In this document: positions 56,010 through 64,000 of the stretch, one piece after another
Numbering within the stretch: the stretch's first letter is position 1
How the letters are laid out: each line of letters opens with the position of its first letter
From: an uncultured Cyclobacteriaceae bacterium
GTDB taxonomy: Bacteria > Bacteroidota > Bacteroidia > Cytophagales > Cyclobacteriaceae
Reading direction: 5' to 3'
DNA: 64,000 bases
Assembly (NCBI GenBank): GCA_943788235.1
Contig: CALSPM010000003.1
Location: forward strand, 1-64,000
Notes under the pieces: generated by a model
The model's input: only the letters and a program-made list of their open reading frames with translations
Databases searched by the model: none
What the model was told of the DNA's origin: nothing
Position numbers and translations under genes: made by a program

Positions 56010-56744
56010 TTATCGTTCAGAAGCTATTAAAGTCATGATATGAGTATTTTTTAAGGTCCTTAATTTATCCATACTTTTCCATTGAGTCAATTGGGCTTTG
56101 GTAAAGGAGGCTGTATTATTTCTTATTTCCAAAATCTCTTCCATTGAATTATAAAAGTCGAAAGTAAGGTAGTTTACATCTTGATCTGCACCAAACCTAT
56201 TGAGTACCTTACCGAATGCCCAAGCTGCTTGGCCATTTTCAGCATAATTAGGCCCATACTTTAATTCCATTGCTTCATAAGCTGCTCCGTCGTAGAAATT
56301 TACAGTCATGTAGTTTGCCACTAAATATTTTGGAGGTTTGGCGTCTGCTTTGGTTCCATAGCTTGCTTTGATACCCAGAGTTAATTGTCCCGTTTTGACA
56401 ATTCTATTTTGATATCCAGCTTGATGTAAGGTGGATTCATGAGCTGAAAATAAATTCGATTCATTATAAGTTAAAGTAGTTCCAGGCTTATTGACGTGCA
56501 CATAAACAAAGGTAGTATTAGGTTCGCCAAAGCTATTGTTTTCTATCATCCACATATCCCAGCCTAATTTGTTTCCTTTGTCAATTTGTTCTTTATGGGC
56601 TTTTGAAAATATGTTTTTTTCGGCAGCTATATGTGTGGCGACATCTGTATTTTTGACGGCGACATATTCCATATAAGCTATTTGAGCATGGCTCATAGAG
56701 GCAGCAAAAATACATGTAAGGAATAAAGTTATCGTTCTTTTCAT
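56010..56744 (-). CDS. Exported protein with duplicated domain, unknown function
   Basis: The 244-residue protein has a Sec signal peptide (MKRTITLFLTCIFAASMSHA, cut after SHA). The mature part looks like two related halves of about 100 residues. Each starts with a strand (AYMEYVAVK; LVANYMTVNFYD), continues with helices and a Gly-Trp or Ala-Trp element (GWDMWMIE; AAWAFGKVL), and ends with a strand (TTFVYVHV; VNYLTFDFYNSMEEI). This pattern resembles a dimeric alpha-beta-barrel or NIPSNAP-like duplication (inference). I know no named family. It stands alone on the minus strand. Confidence 0.6.
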   Translation of the reverse strand: MKRTITLFLTCIFAASMSHAQIAYMEYVAVKNTDVATHIAAEKNIFSKAHKEQIDKGNKLGWDMWMIENNSFGEPNTTFVYVHVNKPGTTLTYNESNLFSAHESTLHQAGYQNRIVKTGQLTLGIKASYGTKADAKPPKYLVANYMTVNFYDGAAYEAMELKYGPNYAENGQAAWAFGKVLNRFGADQDVNYLTFDFYNSMEEILEIRNNTASFTKAQLTQWKSMDKLRTLKNTHIMTLIASER

Positions 56745-56891
56745 TTTTAATTTATTTTGATTTTGTTAGTAATACGGAACGTAAATTACAAAAATTAAAT
56801 TGGTTATTAAAAGTAATACTCACCATAACGATGGTCAAACATAAATCCCACAAATATTTTTTATTTAGGAATTGAATTTAGATATTGATTT

Positions 56892-57365
56892 ATGAAATAT
56901 TTGAATCTTTTGATGCTTCTTTTTTGGTCGCTATTATTTGGCCATTCAACTTTTGGACAAAATGCTCAAAAGCAGAGGCTCGATAAAAACTATAGTATAG
57001 GTTTTTGGCCTGAACTTGGGGGTTACGTATTTAAGATATCAGAAGGAGGTGCCCATATTTGGATAGCAGAAATGCAGGACCAAGGAAAAACCAGTTGGCT
57101 TAGTGCCAAGGAAGCCATATCCAATGGTTCAAATCACTCAATTGAAGGCGCAAAATTTATGGATTGGAGATTGCCTACAAAAGAAGAACAGCATCAAATG
57201 TATTTACAAAAAGACTTAATTGGAGGGTTTGCCAAAGATTATTATTGGAGTACTTCAGAAAATGATAAAAAAGAAGCTTATTGGCAGGATTTCAATAGTG
57301 GCTTTCAAGAGAAAGCACCTCCTAGGGCCTCAAGTTATTCGATTCGTTCGGTTAGGCAATTGTGA
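56892..57365 (+). CDS. DUF1566 (Lcl C-terminal) domain exported protein
   Basis: The 157-residue protein has a signal peptide (ending FGQNAQ). It then carries a DUF1566/Lcl-type fold with GGYVFKISEGGAHIWIAEM, quoted as GYVFKISEGGAHIWIAEM, a short helix with WLSAKEA, the family signature MDWRLPTKEEQHQMY and ending YYWSTSEN and SSYSIRSVRQL. These formylglycine-enzyme-like lectin folds occur in exported Bacteroidota proteins and are thought to bind ligands or surfaces. No partner is evident nearby. Confidence 0.82.
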   Translation: MKYLNLLMLLFWSLLFGHSTFGQNAQKQRLDKNYSIGFWPELGGYVFKISEGGAHIWIAEMQDQGKTSWLSAKEAISNGSNHSIEGAKFMDWRLPTKEEQHQMYLQKDLIGGFAKDYYWSTSENDKKEAYWQDFNSGFQEKAPPRASSYSIRSVRQL

Positions 57366-57773
57366 TTTCTGCTCCTAAGACTCATACTTTTTATCACCAG
57401 TTCAATGTATTGAAATATGGATGCTACTTATTAGTAAATAATTACTGCTTTCACCCGATTTGTTTTTGACAGGTCGAAACTTGCTAGCGTCTTAAGGGTA
57501 AGGTGGTTAACTGAATTACTCCTTAACTGATCAAGTATCTGTTTGTCTGCATTAATTGGTTATGGTTTTATCTTTAAGGGTTTATGTGATATGTTTTATT
57601 CAATATCAATTCTGAAAAGAAACAGTAATTTCCACCTTCTGATCACAGCAAACCAATTCAAATAATCATATTGTTGAGCGTTGCTGAACAAGAGCATCAA
57701 AAATTGTAAAGTTGATTTTCTTGTTGAAAATAAATAAAATAGGAAATGCAATCATTAACGATCAAGAGGAACT
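57366..57773. other. Gene-free stretch between DUF1566 gene and moaE
   Basis: About 408 bases without an open frame or RNA gene. TTAACTGA occurs twice 20 nt apart (about 57508 and 57528), which is minor. Apart from that I see nothing in it. Confidence 0.5.
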
Positions 57774-58190
57774 TTAGGGATGAGCAGAAACCCAAACTGT
57801 ACCATCTTCAAAAATTTCTTTTTTCCAAATGGGGACGGTTTCTTTTAAGGTATCAATGGCATATTGACAAGCCTCAAAAGCAGCTTGCCTATGAGGGGTC
57901 GATACTGCAATGATTACTGGAATTTCTCCAATTTCTAACACACCCACCCGATGATGAATGGCTACATTTAGGATGCCCCATTTTTGGGATAGAGTATCTG
58001 CAATTTTCCCCATCTCCTTGAGGGCCATGGGCACGTAAGATTCAAAGGCCAGTTGTACCACTTTTCGACCTTTTGTTTCATTCCTTACTACGCCTACAAA
58101 AACTACAATACCGCCTGCCGCGGGATCTGCCACAGCATCATGACATGACTGCGTAGTCAAAGGCGTATCTAAAATTTGAATATCTCTCAT
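57774..58190 (-). CDS. moaE: Molybdopterin synthase catalytic subunit
   Basis: MoaE joins sulfur from thiocarboxylated MoaD to precursor Z to make molybdopterin. The 138 residues have AAGGIVVFVGVVRNETKGR, quoted as GGIVVFVGVVRNETKGR, LAFESYVPMALKEM, IHHRVGVLEIGEI, and the active-site part VPIWKKEIFEDGTVWV. The gene starts directly after the moaD stop, as expected for subunits of one enzyme. Confidence 0.95.
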   Translation of the reverse strand: MRDIQILDTPLTTQSCHDAVADPAAGGIVVFVGVVRNETKGRKVVQLAFESYVPMALKEMGKIADTLSQKWGILNVAIHHRVGVLEIGEIPVIIAVSTPHRQAAFEACQYAIDTLKETVPIWKKEIFEDGTVWVSAHP

Positions 58191-58433
58191 TTAACCTCCG
58201 CTGACAGGTGGAATAATAACAACTTCATCTCCCTCATGGATTTGGAAGTGATCTTCTTGATAATCTTCATTGATCGCAAATTTGATACTTTGAAGCTTTT
58301 TGAATTCATGATACTGAATGATTAATATTCTTTTTAGATCTCCGATATTACAAGAGTTTTTCACCTCCAAATCGGATTCAGCAGGTCCTATTATTTCTTT
58401 GGCAATACCAAAAGCAATCAGCTTTATTTTCAT
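58191..58433 (-). CDS. moaD: Molybdopterin synthase sulfur carrier subunit
   Basis: This is an 80-residue ubiquitin-like protein ending in the required Gly-Gly (VVIIPPVSGG), whose C-terminal carboxyl becomes a thiocarboxylate. EIIGPAES and the FAINEDYQ element fit the MoaD fold. Adenylation normally needs MoeB, which is not present in this window. It overlaps the sufU stop by 4 nt (ATGA), so it is translated right after the SufU-type scaffold gene. Confidence 0.9.
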   Translation of the reverse strand: MKIKLIAFGIAKEIIGPAESDLEVKNSCNIGDLKRILIIQYHEFKKLQSIKFAINEDYQEDHFQIHEGDEVVIIPPVSGG

Positions 58434-58864
58434 AAGTCAGCATTTTCAAAATGATTTTTCACAGCTTCCCATCCCAATTTGATACAATCTACTCGACCAT
58501 CAAAATATTTCATTTGTTGGAGCATTTGAATTTTTTTATCAGCAATTTCAGTCGAATGCTCTTGATCCATTGCAAAGATAAATTGATCGCTCAAGGTGGT
58601 GATATTCTTTGGGGTCAAATGTTCCATGCTTTTACACATGATAGAGATCGAAGCCTTGGACAAGGCACAACCGAAGCCATAAAAATAAACAGAGGTGATG
58701 TGGCCTTCGCTCGCGTTAAAATAAAGGGTGTATTTATCTCCACACATGGAATTATTTGCTTCAACTGTAAAGGAGGCTCTTTGAGATTCCTGAAAATGAT
58801 AAGGATTGTCATTTTCAGGAAGAATTTCGTTTTTAAATAACTGTTGGAGCTCTTGTTTTGTCAT
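58430..58864 (-). CDS. sufU: SufU-type iron-sulfur/sulfur-transfer scaffold (NifU N-terminal family)
   Basis: The 144-residue protein has the IscU/SufU fold with all three conserved cysteines and the Asp: MCGDKY (Cys-x-Asp), FGCALSKAS and VDCIKLGWEAV. A Gly-rich insertion typical of SufU sits between the second and third. In Firmicutes SufU is a zinc-dependent sulfurtransferase partner of SufS. Start at 58864 (ATGA overlap with the sufS stop) is preferred to an ATG at 58870. Genes on both sides, sufS and moaD, suggest that sulfur passes from SufS through this protein to MoaD (inference). Confidence 0.85.
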   Translation of the reverse strand: MTKQELQQLFKNEILPENDNPYHFQESQRASFTVEANNSMCGDKYTLYFNASEGHITSVYFYGFGCALSKASISIMCKSMEHLTPKNITTLSDQFIFAMDQEHSTEIADKKIQMLQQMKYFDGRVDCIKLGWEAVKNHFENADL

Positions 58865-60009
58865 GACCAAAATCTCATCAATTCATTTAAAGAAACAACA
58901 AGTTTATTAATTTCTTCTTTATTATTATAAATTGAAAATGAAATTCTGGCAGTAGCCTGTAATCCCATGGCATTGAGAAGGGGTTGGGTACAGTGCATAC
59001 CTGCCCGCAGGGCGATACCATCTTTATTCAAAAAAGAGGCGATGTCATGGGGATGTATATTTTTCAAATTGAAGGAAATAATACCGATCCTCCTTTTAGG
59101 ATTACCAATGATTTTAATACCTGGAATTTGAGGCAATTGATCTAGAGCATAAAGAGTCAATTTATTTAAATGACTATGCATATCAGATTTACCGATACCC
59201 GAAATAAATTTCAAAGCCGCTGCTAAACCTATTACGCCGGAGACATTCGGTGTACCTGCATCAAGGTTATGTGGAAAATTACGAAAATTTGTTTTTTCAA
59301 CTTTGACGTCTTTAATGATGCCACCACCATAATTATAAGGCATCATATCGGCGAGGTAATTTTCTGAAACTTGGAGGATGCCAATACCAAACGGGCCAAA
59401 CATTTTATGCCCTGAAAAGGTCAAAAAATCACAATTCAATGGGTCAACCCCAATTTCAAAATGACAAGCACTTTGCGCTGCATCTACCAAAACTGGTATA
59501 CTTTTTCTTTTAGCAAGTTCAATGATTTCATCGAGTGGATGGATCGTACCTAGAGTATTGGAGATGTGAGAAATCGCTAAAAGTTTCGTTTTTTTATCAA
59601 GGGATTTACTTAATTGAACCAAGTCAAGGTCTCCGTTTTTATCTATTGGGACCATTCTTAATTCAACCTGATACTGTTGCGCGAGCATTTGCCATGGAAT
59701 GAAATTGGCATGATGCTCCATAATGGTCGTAACTATATTATCCCCAGCTTGTAATCTTGGGGCCAAAAAAGATTGTGCCACGATATTGATGGATGCCGTG
59801 GTACCTTGGGTAAAAGCAACGGTATTAGCATTGCCAGACCCTAAGAATCGAGCTATTTCAGTTCGGGCATTTTCAAATTTTTGCGTGGCTTGATTTGATA
59901 AATCATAGATGCCTCTATGAATATTAGCATTTTCGTACATATCAAAATGAGATTGTGCGCTGACCACAGATTGCGCACGTTGTGTCGTGGCCGCATTATC
60001 CAAATACAC
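58861..60009 (-). CDS. sufS: Cysteine desulfurase, SufS type (start uncertain)
   Basis: This PLP enzyme releases sulfur from cysteine as a protein persulfide. It has VYLDNAATTQ, FTQGTTASINIVA, HHANFIPWQML, ISHISNTLGT, LVDAAQSACH, FSGHKMFGPFGIGI (PLP Lys) and the active Cys in LRAGMHCTQPLL. From the GTG at 60009 the protein has 382 residues, but the frame continues upstream to a TAG at 60109-60111 and encodes residues like the family N-terminus (KARSHFPIFEAHPNL). No ATG exists there, so either the GTG start removes about 25 residues or a rare start (such as ATT) is used. Divergent from moaA. Confidence 0.9.
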   Translation of the reverse strand: MYLDNAATTQRAQSVVSAQSHFDMYENANIHRGIYDLSNQATQKFENARTEIARFLGSGNANTVAFTQGTTASINIVAQSFLAPRLQAGDNIVTTIMEHHANFIPWQMLAQQYQVELRMVPIDKNGDLDLVQLSKSLDKKTKLLAISHISNTLGTIHPLDEIIELAKRKSIPVLVDAAQSACHFEIGVDPLNCDFLTFSGHKMFGPFGIGILQVSENYLADMMPYNYGGGIIKDVKVEKTNFRNFPHNLDAGTPNVSGVIGLAAALKFISGIGKSDMHSHLNKLTLYALDQLPQIPGIKIIGNPKRRIGIISFNLKNIHPHDIASFLNKDGIALRAGMHCTQPLLNAMGLQATARISFSIYNNKEEINKLVVSLNELMRFWS

Positions 60010-60152
60010 TAAATTGGGATGCGCTTCGAAAATAGGGAAATGACTTCGGGCCTTTTTGATTGAATTTTTGTTTAACTTTAAAATTACTAGTTTTTCGGCA
60101 AAATCAAGCTAATAATTTAATATAACGTTTCCTATTAAAATTAAATCAAGAT

Positions 60153-61139
60153 ATGCTCATTGATAATCATGGAAGGGAGATAAATTATCTCAGACTGGCC
60201 GTTACCGACCGCTGTAACTTGAGGTGCTTTTATTGTATGCCTGAAAATGGGATCAAATACATGAACAGGAAAGATTTATTGAGTTTTGAGGAGATGACCC
60301 GACTGATCCGTGTCTTTGGAGATTTGGGCATCTCTAAAATCAGAATTACGGGTGGGGAGCCATTTGTGAGAAAAGGGATCATGTCCTTTTTGAAAGGGGT
60401 CTCGGAGTTAACAACCATCAAAGAGATTAATATTACAACAAACGGCACTTTTACAGTGGAACAAATTCCGGCATTGGAAAAAATGGGAATTAAAAGTGTC
60501 AACCTCAGTTTAGACAGTTTGGACAGTCAGCGATTTTTTGATATTACCCGAAGAGATTTATTTGATCAAGTGATGACGACCTATCGAAGGCTGGTGGACT
60601 CCAAAATAAGTGTCAAAACCAATATGGTGGTTATGGATGGCAGAAATATTGAAGATATTTATCCGATGCTAGAATTGACCAAGCATAATGATGTATCCGT
60701 GCGCTTTATTGAAGAAATGCCCTTCAATGGAACCGAAGGTCAGGGCAATGCGACCATTTGGCCAGCAAAAAAAATAATGACTTACATTGAAGAAAAATAC
60801 ACCCATGAAAAAATGATAGATCCCCCGGCATCTACTTCTCTAAATTACAAAATACCAGGTTATGTCGGTTCTTTTGGAATCATTCCCGCCTATACTCGAA
60901 CTTTTTGTGGTTCTTGTAATCGAATTCGACTTACGCCACAGGGTACGTTAAGGACGTGTCTTTATGGAGAAGGGCAAGTGAATTTCAGAGACTTTATAAG
61001 AGGAGGCGTGACAGATGATGCTTTGGGAGATCATTTAATCAAGGTGATCGGTAAACGGGCCAAAGATGGTTTTGAATCTGAAAAAAGTAGGTCTGCGACC
61101 TTGCCTGCATCCGAATCTATGGCCACTATTGGAGGTTGA
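60153..61139 (+). CDS. moaA: GTP 3',8-cyclase
   Basis: This radical SAM enzyme begins molybdenum-cofactor synthesis by turning GTP into 3',8-cyclo-GTP. The 328 residues have the N-terminal cluster CNLRCFYCMP, the GEPFVRKGI region and ITTNGT. The second C-terminal cluster is FCGSCNRIRLT (with Cys-x2-Cys) and later TCLYGEGQ. The C-terminal SMATIGG has the conserved Gly-Gly tail needed for activity. It lies divergent from sufS and is followed one base later by moeA. Confidence 0.97.
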   Translation: MLIDNHGREINYLRLAVTDRCNLRCFYCMPENGIKYMNRKDLLSFEEMTRLIRVFGDLGISKIRITGGEPFVRKGIMSFLKGVSELTTIKEINITTNGTFTVEQIPALEKMGIKSVNLSLDSLDSQRFFDITRRDLFDQVMTTYRRLVDSKISVKTNMVVMDGRNIEDIYPMLELTKHNDVSVRFIEEMPFNGTEGQGNATIWPAKKIMTYIEEKYTHEKMIDPPASTSLNYKIPGYVGSFGIIPAYTRTFCGSCNRIRLTPQGTLRTCLYGEGQVNFRDFIRGGVTDDALGDHLIKVIGKRAKDGFESEKSRSATLPASESMATIGG

Positions 61140-61140
61140 T

Positions 61141-62349
61141 ATGATTACCGTTGAAGAGGCCTTAAAAATAGTGCATACCCATTTGGGTAATTGGGGTACC
61201 GAAGAGATATTTTTAGATGAGTCATTAGGGAGAATTCTGCAAGAAGAAATTGTAGCTGATCGAGATTTTCCACCCTTCAATCGAGTGACCATGGATGGCA
61301 TTGGTTTGAGTTTTGATCAATTTGAAAAGGGTCAAAGAGTTTTTGAAATCAAGGGGGTGGCACCTGCAGGAGGTCTGCAAATGGAATTAAAGGATCCCTC
61401 GTCTTGTTTAGAAGTGATGACAGGCGCCACTGTTCCGATAGGAGTAGATGCCGTGGTTCGTTACGAAGATCTTGAGATCCAGGAGGGTAAGGCAACAGTC
61501 ATGCTATCGAGTCTTAATCGCGATCAAAATATTCATTTTAAAGGCAGTGATCGTCATCAAGGAATGGTCATTCTCTCGCCGGGAAAATGTATTTCTGCAA
61601 GTGAAGTAGGCGTCTGTGCTACGGTGGGTAAAAATAAAATATCGGTAAGTCGTTTACCTAAAACTTTGATTGTTTCTAGTGGAGACGAGCTGGTAAATAT
61701 TGATCAAATACCACTATCTCATCAAATACGAAGAAGCAATGTGTATAGAATTGCCACAGTTTTGAAAAGTTATCAAATTCAGCCAACGACCATGCACTTG
61801 TCTGATGACTATGACGAAATTGTCAAAAGATTAGAAAGTGAAATAACTCATTATGATCTGATCTTACTCAGTGGGGGCGTATCTGCTGGGAAGTTCGATT
61901 ATTTACCTGAGGCCCTGTCGGCCATAGGTGTGAAGAAAATGTTTCACAAAGTGAAACAACGTCCTGGAAAACCATTTTGGTTTGGAAAAAAAGAAGATAA
62001 ACTAGTCTTTGCTTTTCCTGGAAATCCAGTATCTAGTTTTATGTGTGCCCAGCAATACTTCAAACCTTGGTTGGATCATTCGTTGCAGTCCTCTGAGATG
62101 CCATTACCTTGGGCTGAATTGGTTGAAGATGTCCATTTCAAACCAGATCTCACGTATTTTTTAGAAGTGAAAATCGTATTTCATTCCTCTGGAAAAATAA
62201 AGGCATATCCGGTGAAGGGTAATGGATCGGGCGACTTGGCTAATTTGGTAGATGCGGATGCTTTTATCCAATTGCCTTCAGGGCGTAGTGACTTTCTCAA
62301 GGGCGAAATTTTTCCCTTTATTGCCTACAGAAATTTAATTCATGGTTGA
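61141..62349 (+). CDS. moeA: Molybdopterin molybdenumtransferase
   Basis: MoeA inserts molybdate into adenylated molybdopterin. From the ATG at 61141 (MITVEEALKIVH) the protein has 402 residues, the normal size. It includes DRDFPPFNRVTMDGIGLSF, quoted as DRDFPPFNRVTMDGI, GATVPIGVDAVVRYED, FKGSDRH, SSGDELV, RRSNVYRI, LSGGVSAGKFDYL, KVKQRPGKPFWFG and FAFPGNPVSSFMC, all family signatures. An ORF start at 61066 would overlap moaA in another frame and is rejected. MogA/MoaB is not in the window. Confidence 0.95.
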   Translation: MITVEEALKIVHTHLGNWGTEEIFLDESLGRILQEEIVADRDFPPFNRVTMDGIGLSFDQFEKGQRVFEIKGVAPAGGLQMELKDPSSCLEVMTGATVPIGVDAVVRYEDLEIQEGKATVMLSSLNRDQNIHFKGSDRHQGMVILSPGKCISASEVGVCATVGKNKISVSRLPKTLIVSSGDELVNIDQIPLSHQIRRSNVYRIATVLKSYQIQPTTMHLSDDYDEIVKRLESEITHYDLILLSGGVSAGKFDYLPEALSAIGVKKMFHKVKQRPGKPFWFGKKEDKLVFAFPGNPVSSFMCAQQYFKPWLDHSLQSSEMPLPWAELVEDVHFKPDLTYFLEVKIVFHSSGKIKAYPVKGNGSGDLANLVDADAFIQLPSGRSDFLKGEIFPFIAYRNLIHG

Positions 62350-62402
62350 GGTAGCCATGAGTAAAATTTTAATGGGCTTAGAATACCAATCGGTTTTCTA
62401 GC

Positions 62403-63521
62403 TTAGGGCTTAACAACTTTTAATTCTTCCGGGGTATTCACATTGCGCAGGACATCCACATTACTTATCGGTAATTCCTTGATATCACTATTGATTAATA
62501 CTTTTCTAGGGCACGAATAACCAAAGGCCAAAAATTGCAGAAGGATTGGATAGGCCCTTGGTTCCCATAAAGTCAATAAAGGCTCTGGAAAGGCTGTTTC
62601 GGGATTATGAAAACAGGTGGCCATTTTGGATTTATCACGGTTTGTTAATAAGGTCTTTAATGTGGTGGCATCTAATAAGGGGAGATCAGTAGCGACGACG
62701 AGCCAAGCACTATTGGGGTCTTGTTTGAACGCGGAAAGGATACCTCCAAAAGGGCCTAAATTTAAAAAAGCATCAGGAATGATCGAATATTGCGTCTGAA
62801 AATCTATCGATTCGTTTTGAACAGATAGATAAGTTTGCGAACAAAAACCATTCAAAAGTTCAGCCAGGTACTCTCGATGTGCTTTTCCGTAATAGTTGAT
62901 GGCACCTTTATCATGCCCCATTCGAGTACTGTTACCTCCGGCCAAAACAAGTCCTTTGATAGGTATCGAATAGGCATCAATGATGTTTTTAATCACCTTT
63001 GCTATGCCGGATACATCTTTGATCGAAAGCAGGGGAATTTTTTCATAATTTTTGATGTGCGCTTTAATAAAGGGGAAAAGCTCCTCGACTCCTTCATCTA
63101 GGATAAAAAGTTTTATACCAGAGAGGCGGTCTAATTTTTTCTCAAGTGAGGTCTTCTTTTGCTCGTTGATAATCACTATTTGACTTTCGGCTAAGAAATG
63201 GTTGCCATTGATCAGCACCAGATCACAATCATTGAATAACGCTCTAAAATGGGTAGCTATGTAATCGTGCTTAAAACGTACACCGTGTTGACCAATCAGA
63301 TCCGTGTAGATTGTCCTAAAGGCTGAAGTAGCCATGTCGTTTTGGTGAGAGGCATCTGCATACCCTAGGCCATATTCAAAATTTAAGTGAGCGGCTAACT
63401 GCTCACTTAAATTTTGGATGGTATTACAGGGGGCACCGATAAGTGCCAGCTCCTGCTGTCCGAATGCACCACCTTTGGGTTTGTTTAAAAGAGCATGTTT
63501 TTTATGCGATTTTGAAGTCAT
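62403..63521 (-). CDS. MobA-like molybdenum cofactor nucleotidyltransferase with N-terminal domain
   Basis: From the ATG at 63521 the protein has 372 residues. The C-terminal half (about 188-372) is a MobA-type transferase with GLVLAGGNSTRMGHDKGAI, quoted as LAGGNSTRMGHDKGAI, IPDAFLNLGPFGGIL and VVATDLPLLDATTL. It attaches a nucleotide to molybdopterin. The N-terminal half (about 25-180) resembles the P-loop fold of MobB, but where Walker A should stand it has IGAPCNTIQNLSEQL, without GKT. The ATG overlaps moaC by 20 nt. This fusion is seen in Bacteroidota, but the role of the N-terminal part is unknown to me. Confidence 0.82.
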   Translation of the reverse strand: MTSKSHKKHALLNKPKGGAFGQQELALIGAPCNTIQNLSEQLAAHLNFEYGLGYADASHQNDMATSAFRTIYTDLIGQHGVRFKHDYIATHFRALFNDCDLVLINGNHFLAESQIVIINEQKKTSLEKKLDRLSGIKLFILDEGVEELFPFIKAHIKNYEKIPLLSIKDVSGIAKVIKNIIDAYSIPIKGLVLAGGNSTRMGHDKGAINYYGKAHREYLAELLNGFCSQTYLSVQNESIDFQTQYSIIPDAFLNLGPFGGILSAFKQDPNSAWLVVATDLPLLDATTLKTLLTNRDKSKMATCFHNPETAFPEPLLTLWEPRAYPILLQFLAFGYSCPRKVLINSDIKELPISNVDVLRNVNTPEELKVVKP

Positions 63522-63981
63522 TTTTTCCACCTATTTTTTCGAGCAATCGTGTTTCTTTGATAAGGATATGATGAGAAAAGCCTTTGCACATATCATAAAT
63601 GGTAAGAGCAGCGACTGATGCTCCTGTAAGGGCTTCCATTTCCACCCCTGTTTTTCCAGAGGTCTTAACCGTGCAAATGATTTCTACTTCTTGGCTGTCA
63701 CTAAGTTCGATCGTCACGTTACAGCCGTCAAGGCCAAGGGGATGACACAAGGGAATCAGCTCACTGGTTTTTTTGGAGGCCATGATCCCAGCCAATATGG
63801 CGGTTTGAAATACAGGCCCCTTTTTTGTATGAATCTCATCTTTTTGGAATTGTTCCAAAATTTCGGGAGCCAAAATAACCATTGAACGAGCGATGGCTAT
63901 GCGATGGGACACCCCCTTATCCGAAACATCCACCATGGTAGGTTCTCCATTTTTGGTGAGATGCGAAAAATTTTTCTTCAT
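63502..63981 (-). CDS. moaC: Cyclic pyranopterin monophosphate synthase
   Basis: MoaC rearranges 3',8-cyclo-GTP to cyclic pyranopterin monophosphate, the second step of the pathway. The 159 residues have MVDVSDKGVSHRIAIA, KKTSELIPLCHPLGL (active-site His), VEMEALTGASVAALTIYDMCK, quoted as MEALTGASVAALTIYDMCK, and end with the usual Lys-rich C-terminus IGGKNDF. It begins 19 nt from the window edge. It is cotranscribed with the MobA-like gene. Confidence 0.95.
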   Translation of the reverse strand: MKKNFSHLTKNGEPTMVDVSDKGVSHRIAIARSMVILAPEILEQFQKDEIHTKKGPVFQTAILAGIMASKKTSELIPLCHPLGLDGCNVTIELSDSQEVEIICTVKTSGKTGVEMEALTGASVAALTIYDMCKGFSHHILIKETRLLEKIGGKNDFKIA

Positions 63982-64000
63982 TTTTTATATTCTTTGTAAC

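Overview
This is an AT-rich stretch of chromosome from a member of the Bacteroidota, most likely Cytophagales (Cyclobacteriaceae-like). The placement rests on recognised protein families and is not computed. Supporting signs are promoters of the Bacteroidota type (TTTG, about 18 nt, TAnnTTTG), little sign of Shine-Dalgarno sequences, the DUF2795, DUF1684, DUF349, PspC-GIN and PF10023 proteins, lipoproteins, and a lysine-rich cold-shock protein typical of the group. I see no CRISPR array, tRNA, rRNA, insertion sequence or phage gene. Almost everything is core chromosome.

Layout. 0-12 kb holds a cut-off outer-membrane barrel gene, threonine aldolase, a compact Kdo operon (kdsD-kdsA-kdsC), sucD, a cold-shock protein, aspS, a glycerophosphodiesterase, a TPR lipoprotein, a thioredoxin-like protein, panB and icd. 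12-17 kb (minus strand) holds pheT, a coiled-coil gene, zapA, DUF1684, a broken radC and rpsT, followed by a broken phospholipase-C-like gene. 17.9-23 kb holds the rplM-rpsI-rpsB-tsf translation operon, an RluA-type pseudouridine synthase and a PhoR/PhoB-type two-component pair. 23.1-24 kb is a heavily decayed PF10023 aminopeptidase gene. 24.4-35 kb holds recA, a MacB/FtsX-type permease, queA-ispD, DUF2795, a frameshifted DUF349 gene, a symporter with a GH4 glycosidase, and ettA. 35-39 kb holds a padR-pspC-ECF sigma unit. 39-45 kb holds glutaminyl cyclase, an Na+/H+ antiporter, a small lipoprotein, and hemJ-SCO-cytochrome c. 44-48.6 kb is a tightly overlapping glycosyltransferase operon that includes a lipoprotein rhodanese. 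48.7-57.4 kb holds gamma-glutamyltransferase, an M20 amidohydrolase, an ABC-F ATPase, an SLC13 transporter and two small exported proteins. 57.8-64 kb is a molybdenum-cofactor cluster (moaE, moaD, sufU, sufS, moaA, moeA, mobA-like, moaC).

The most notable observations are these. (1) Four genes are broken: radC, the phospholipase-C-like gene, the PF10023 gene and the DUF349 gene. Four of the nonsense changes fall where the family is expected to have Trp. (2) The molybdenum-cofactor cluster carries its own cysteine desulfurase and SufU scaffold directly upstream of moaD-moaE with ATGA-type couplings, and no MoeB is visible, which suggests a dedicated sulfur supply. The sufS gene lacks any ATG for its conserved N-terminus. 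(3) A padR-pspC-ECF sigma unit has repeated operator-like sequences in front of padR. (4) A glycosyltransferase operon is interrupted by a periplasmic rhodanese lipoprotein. I found no clear defence system or other wholly new machine.
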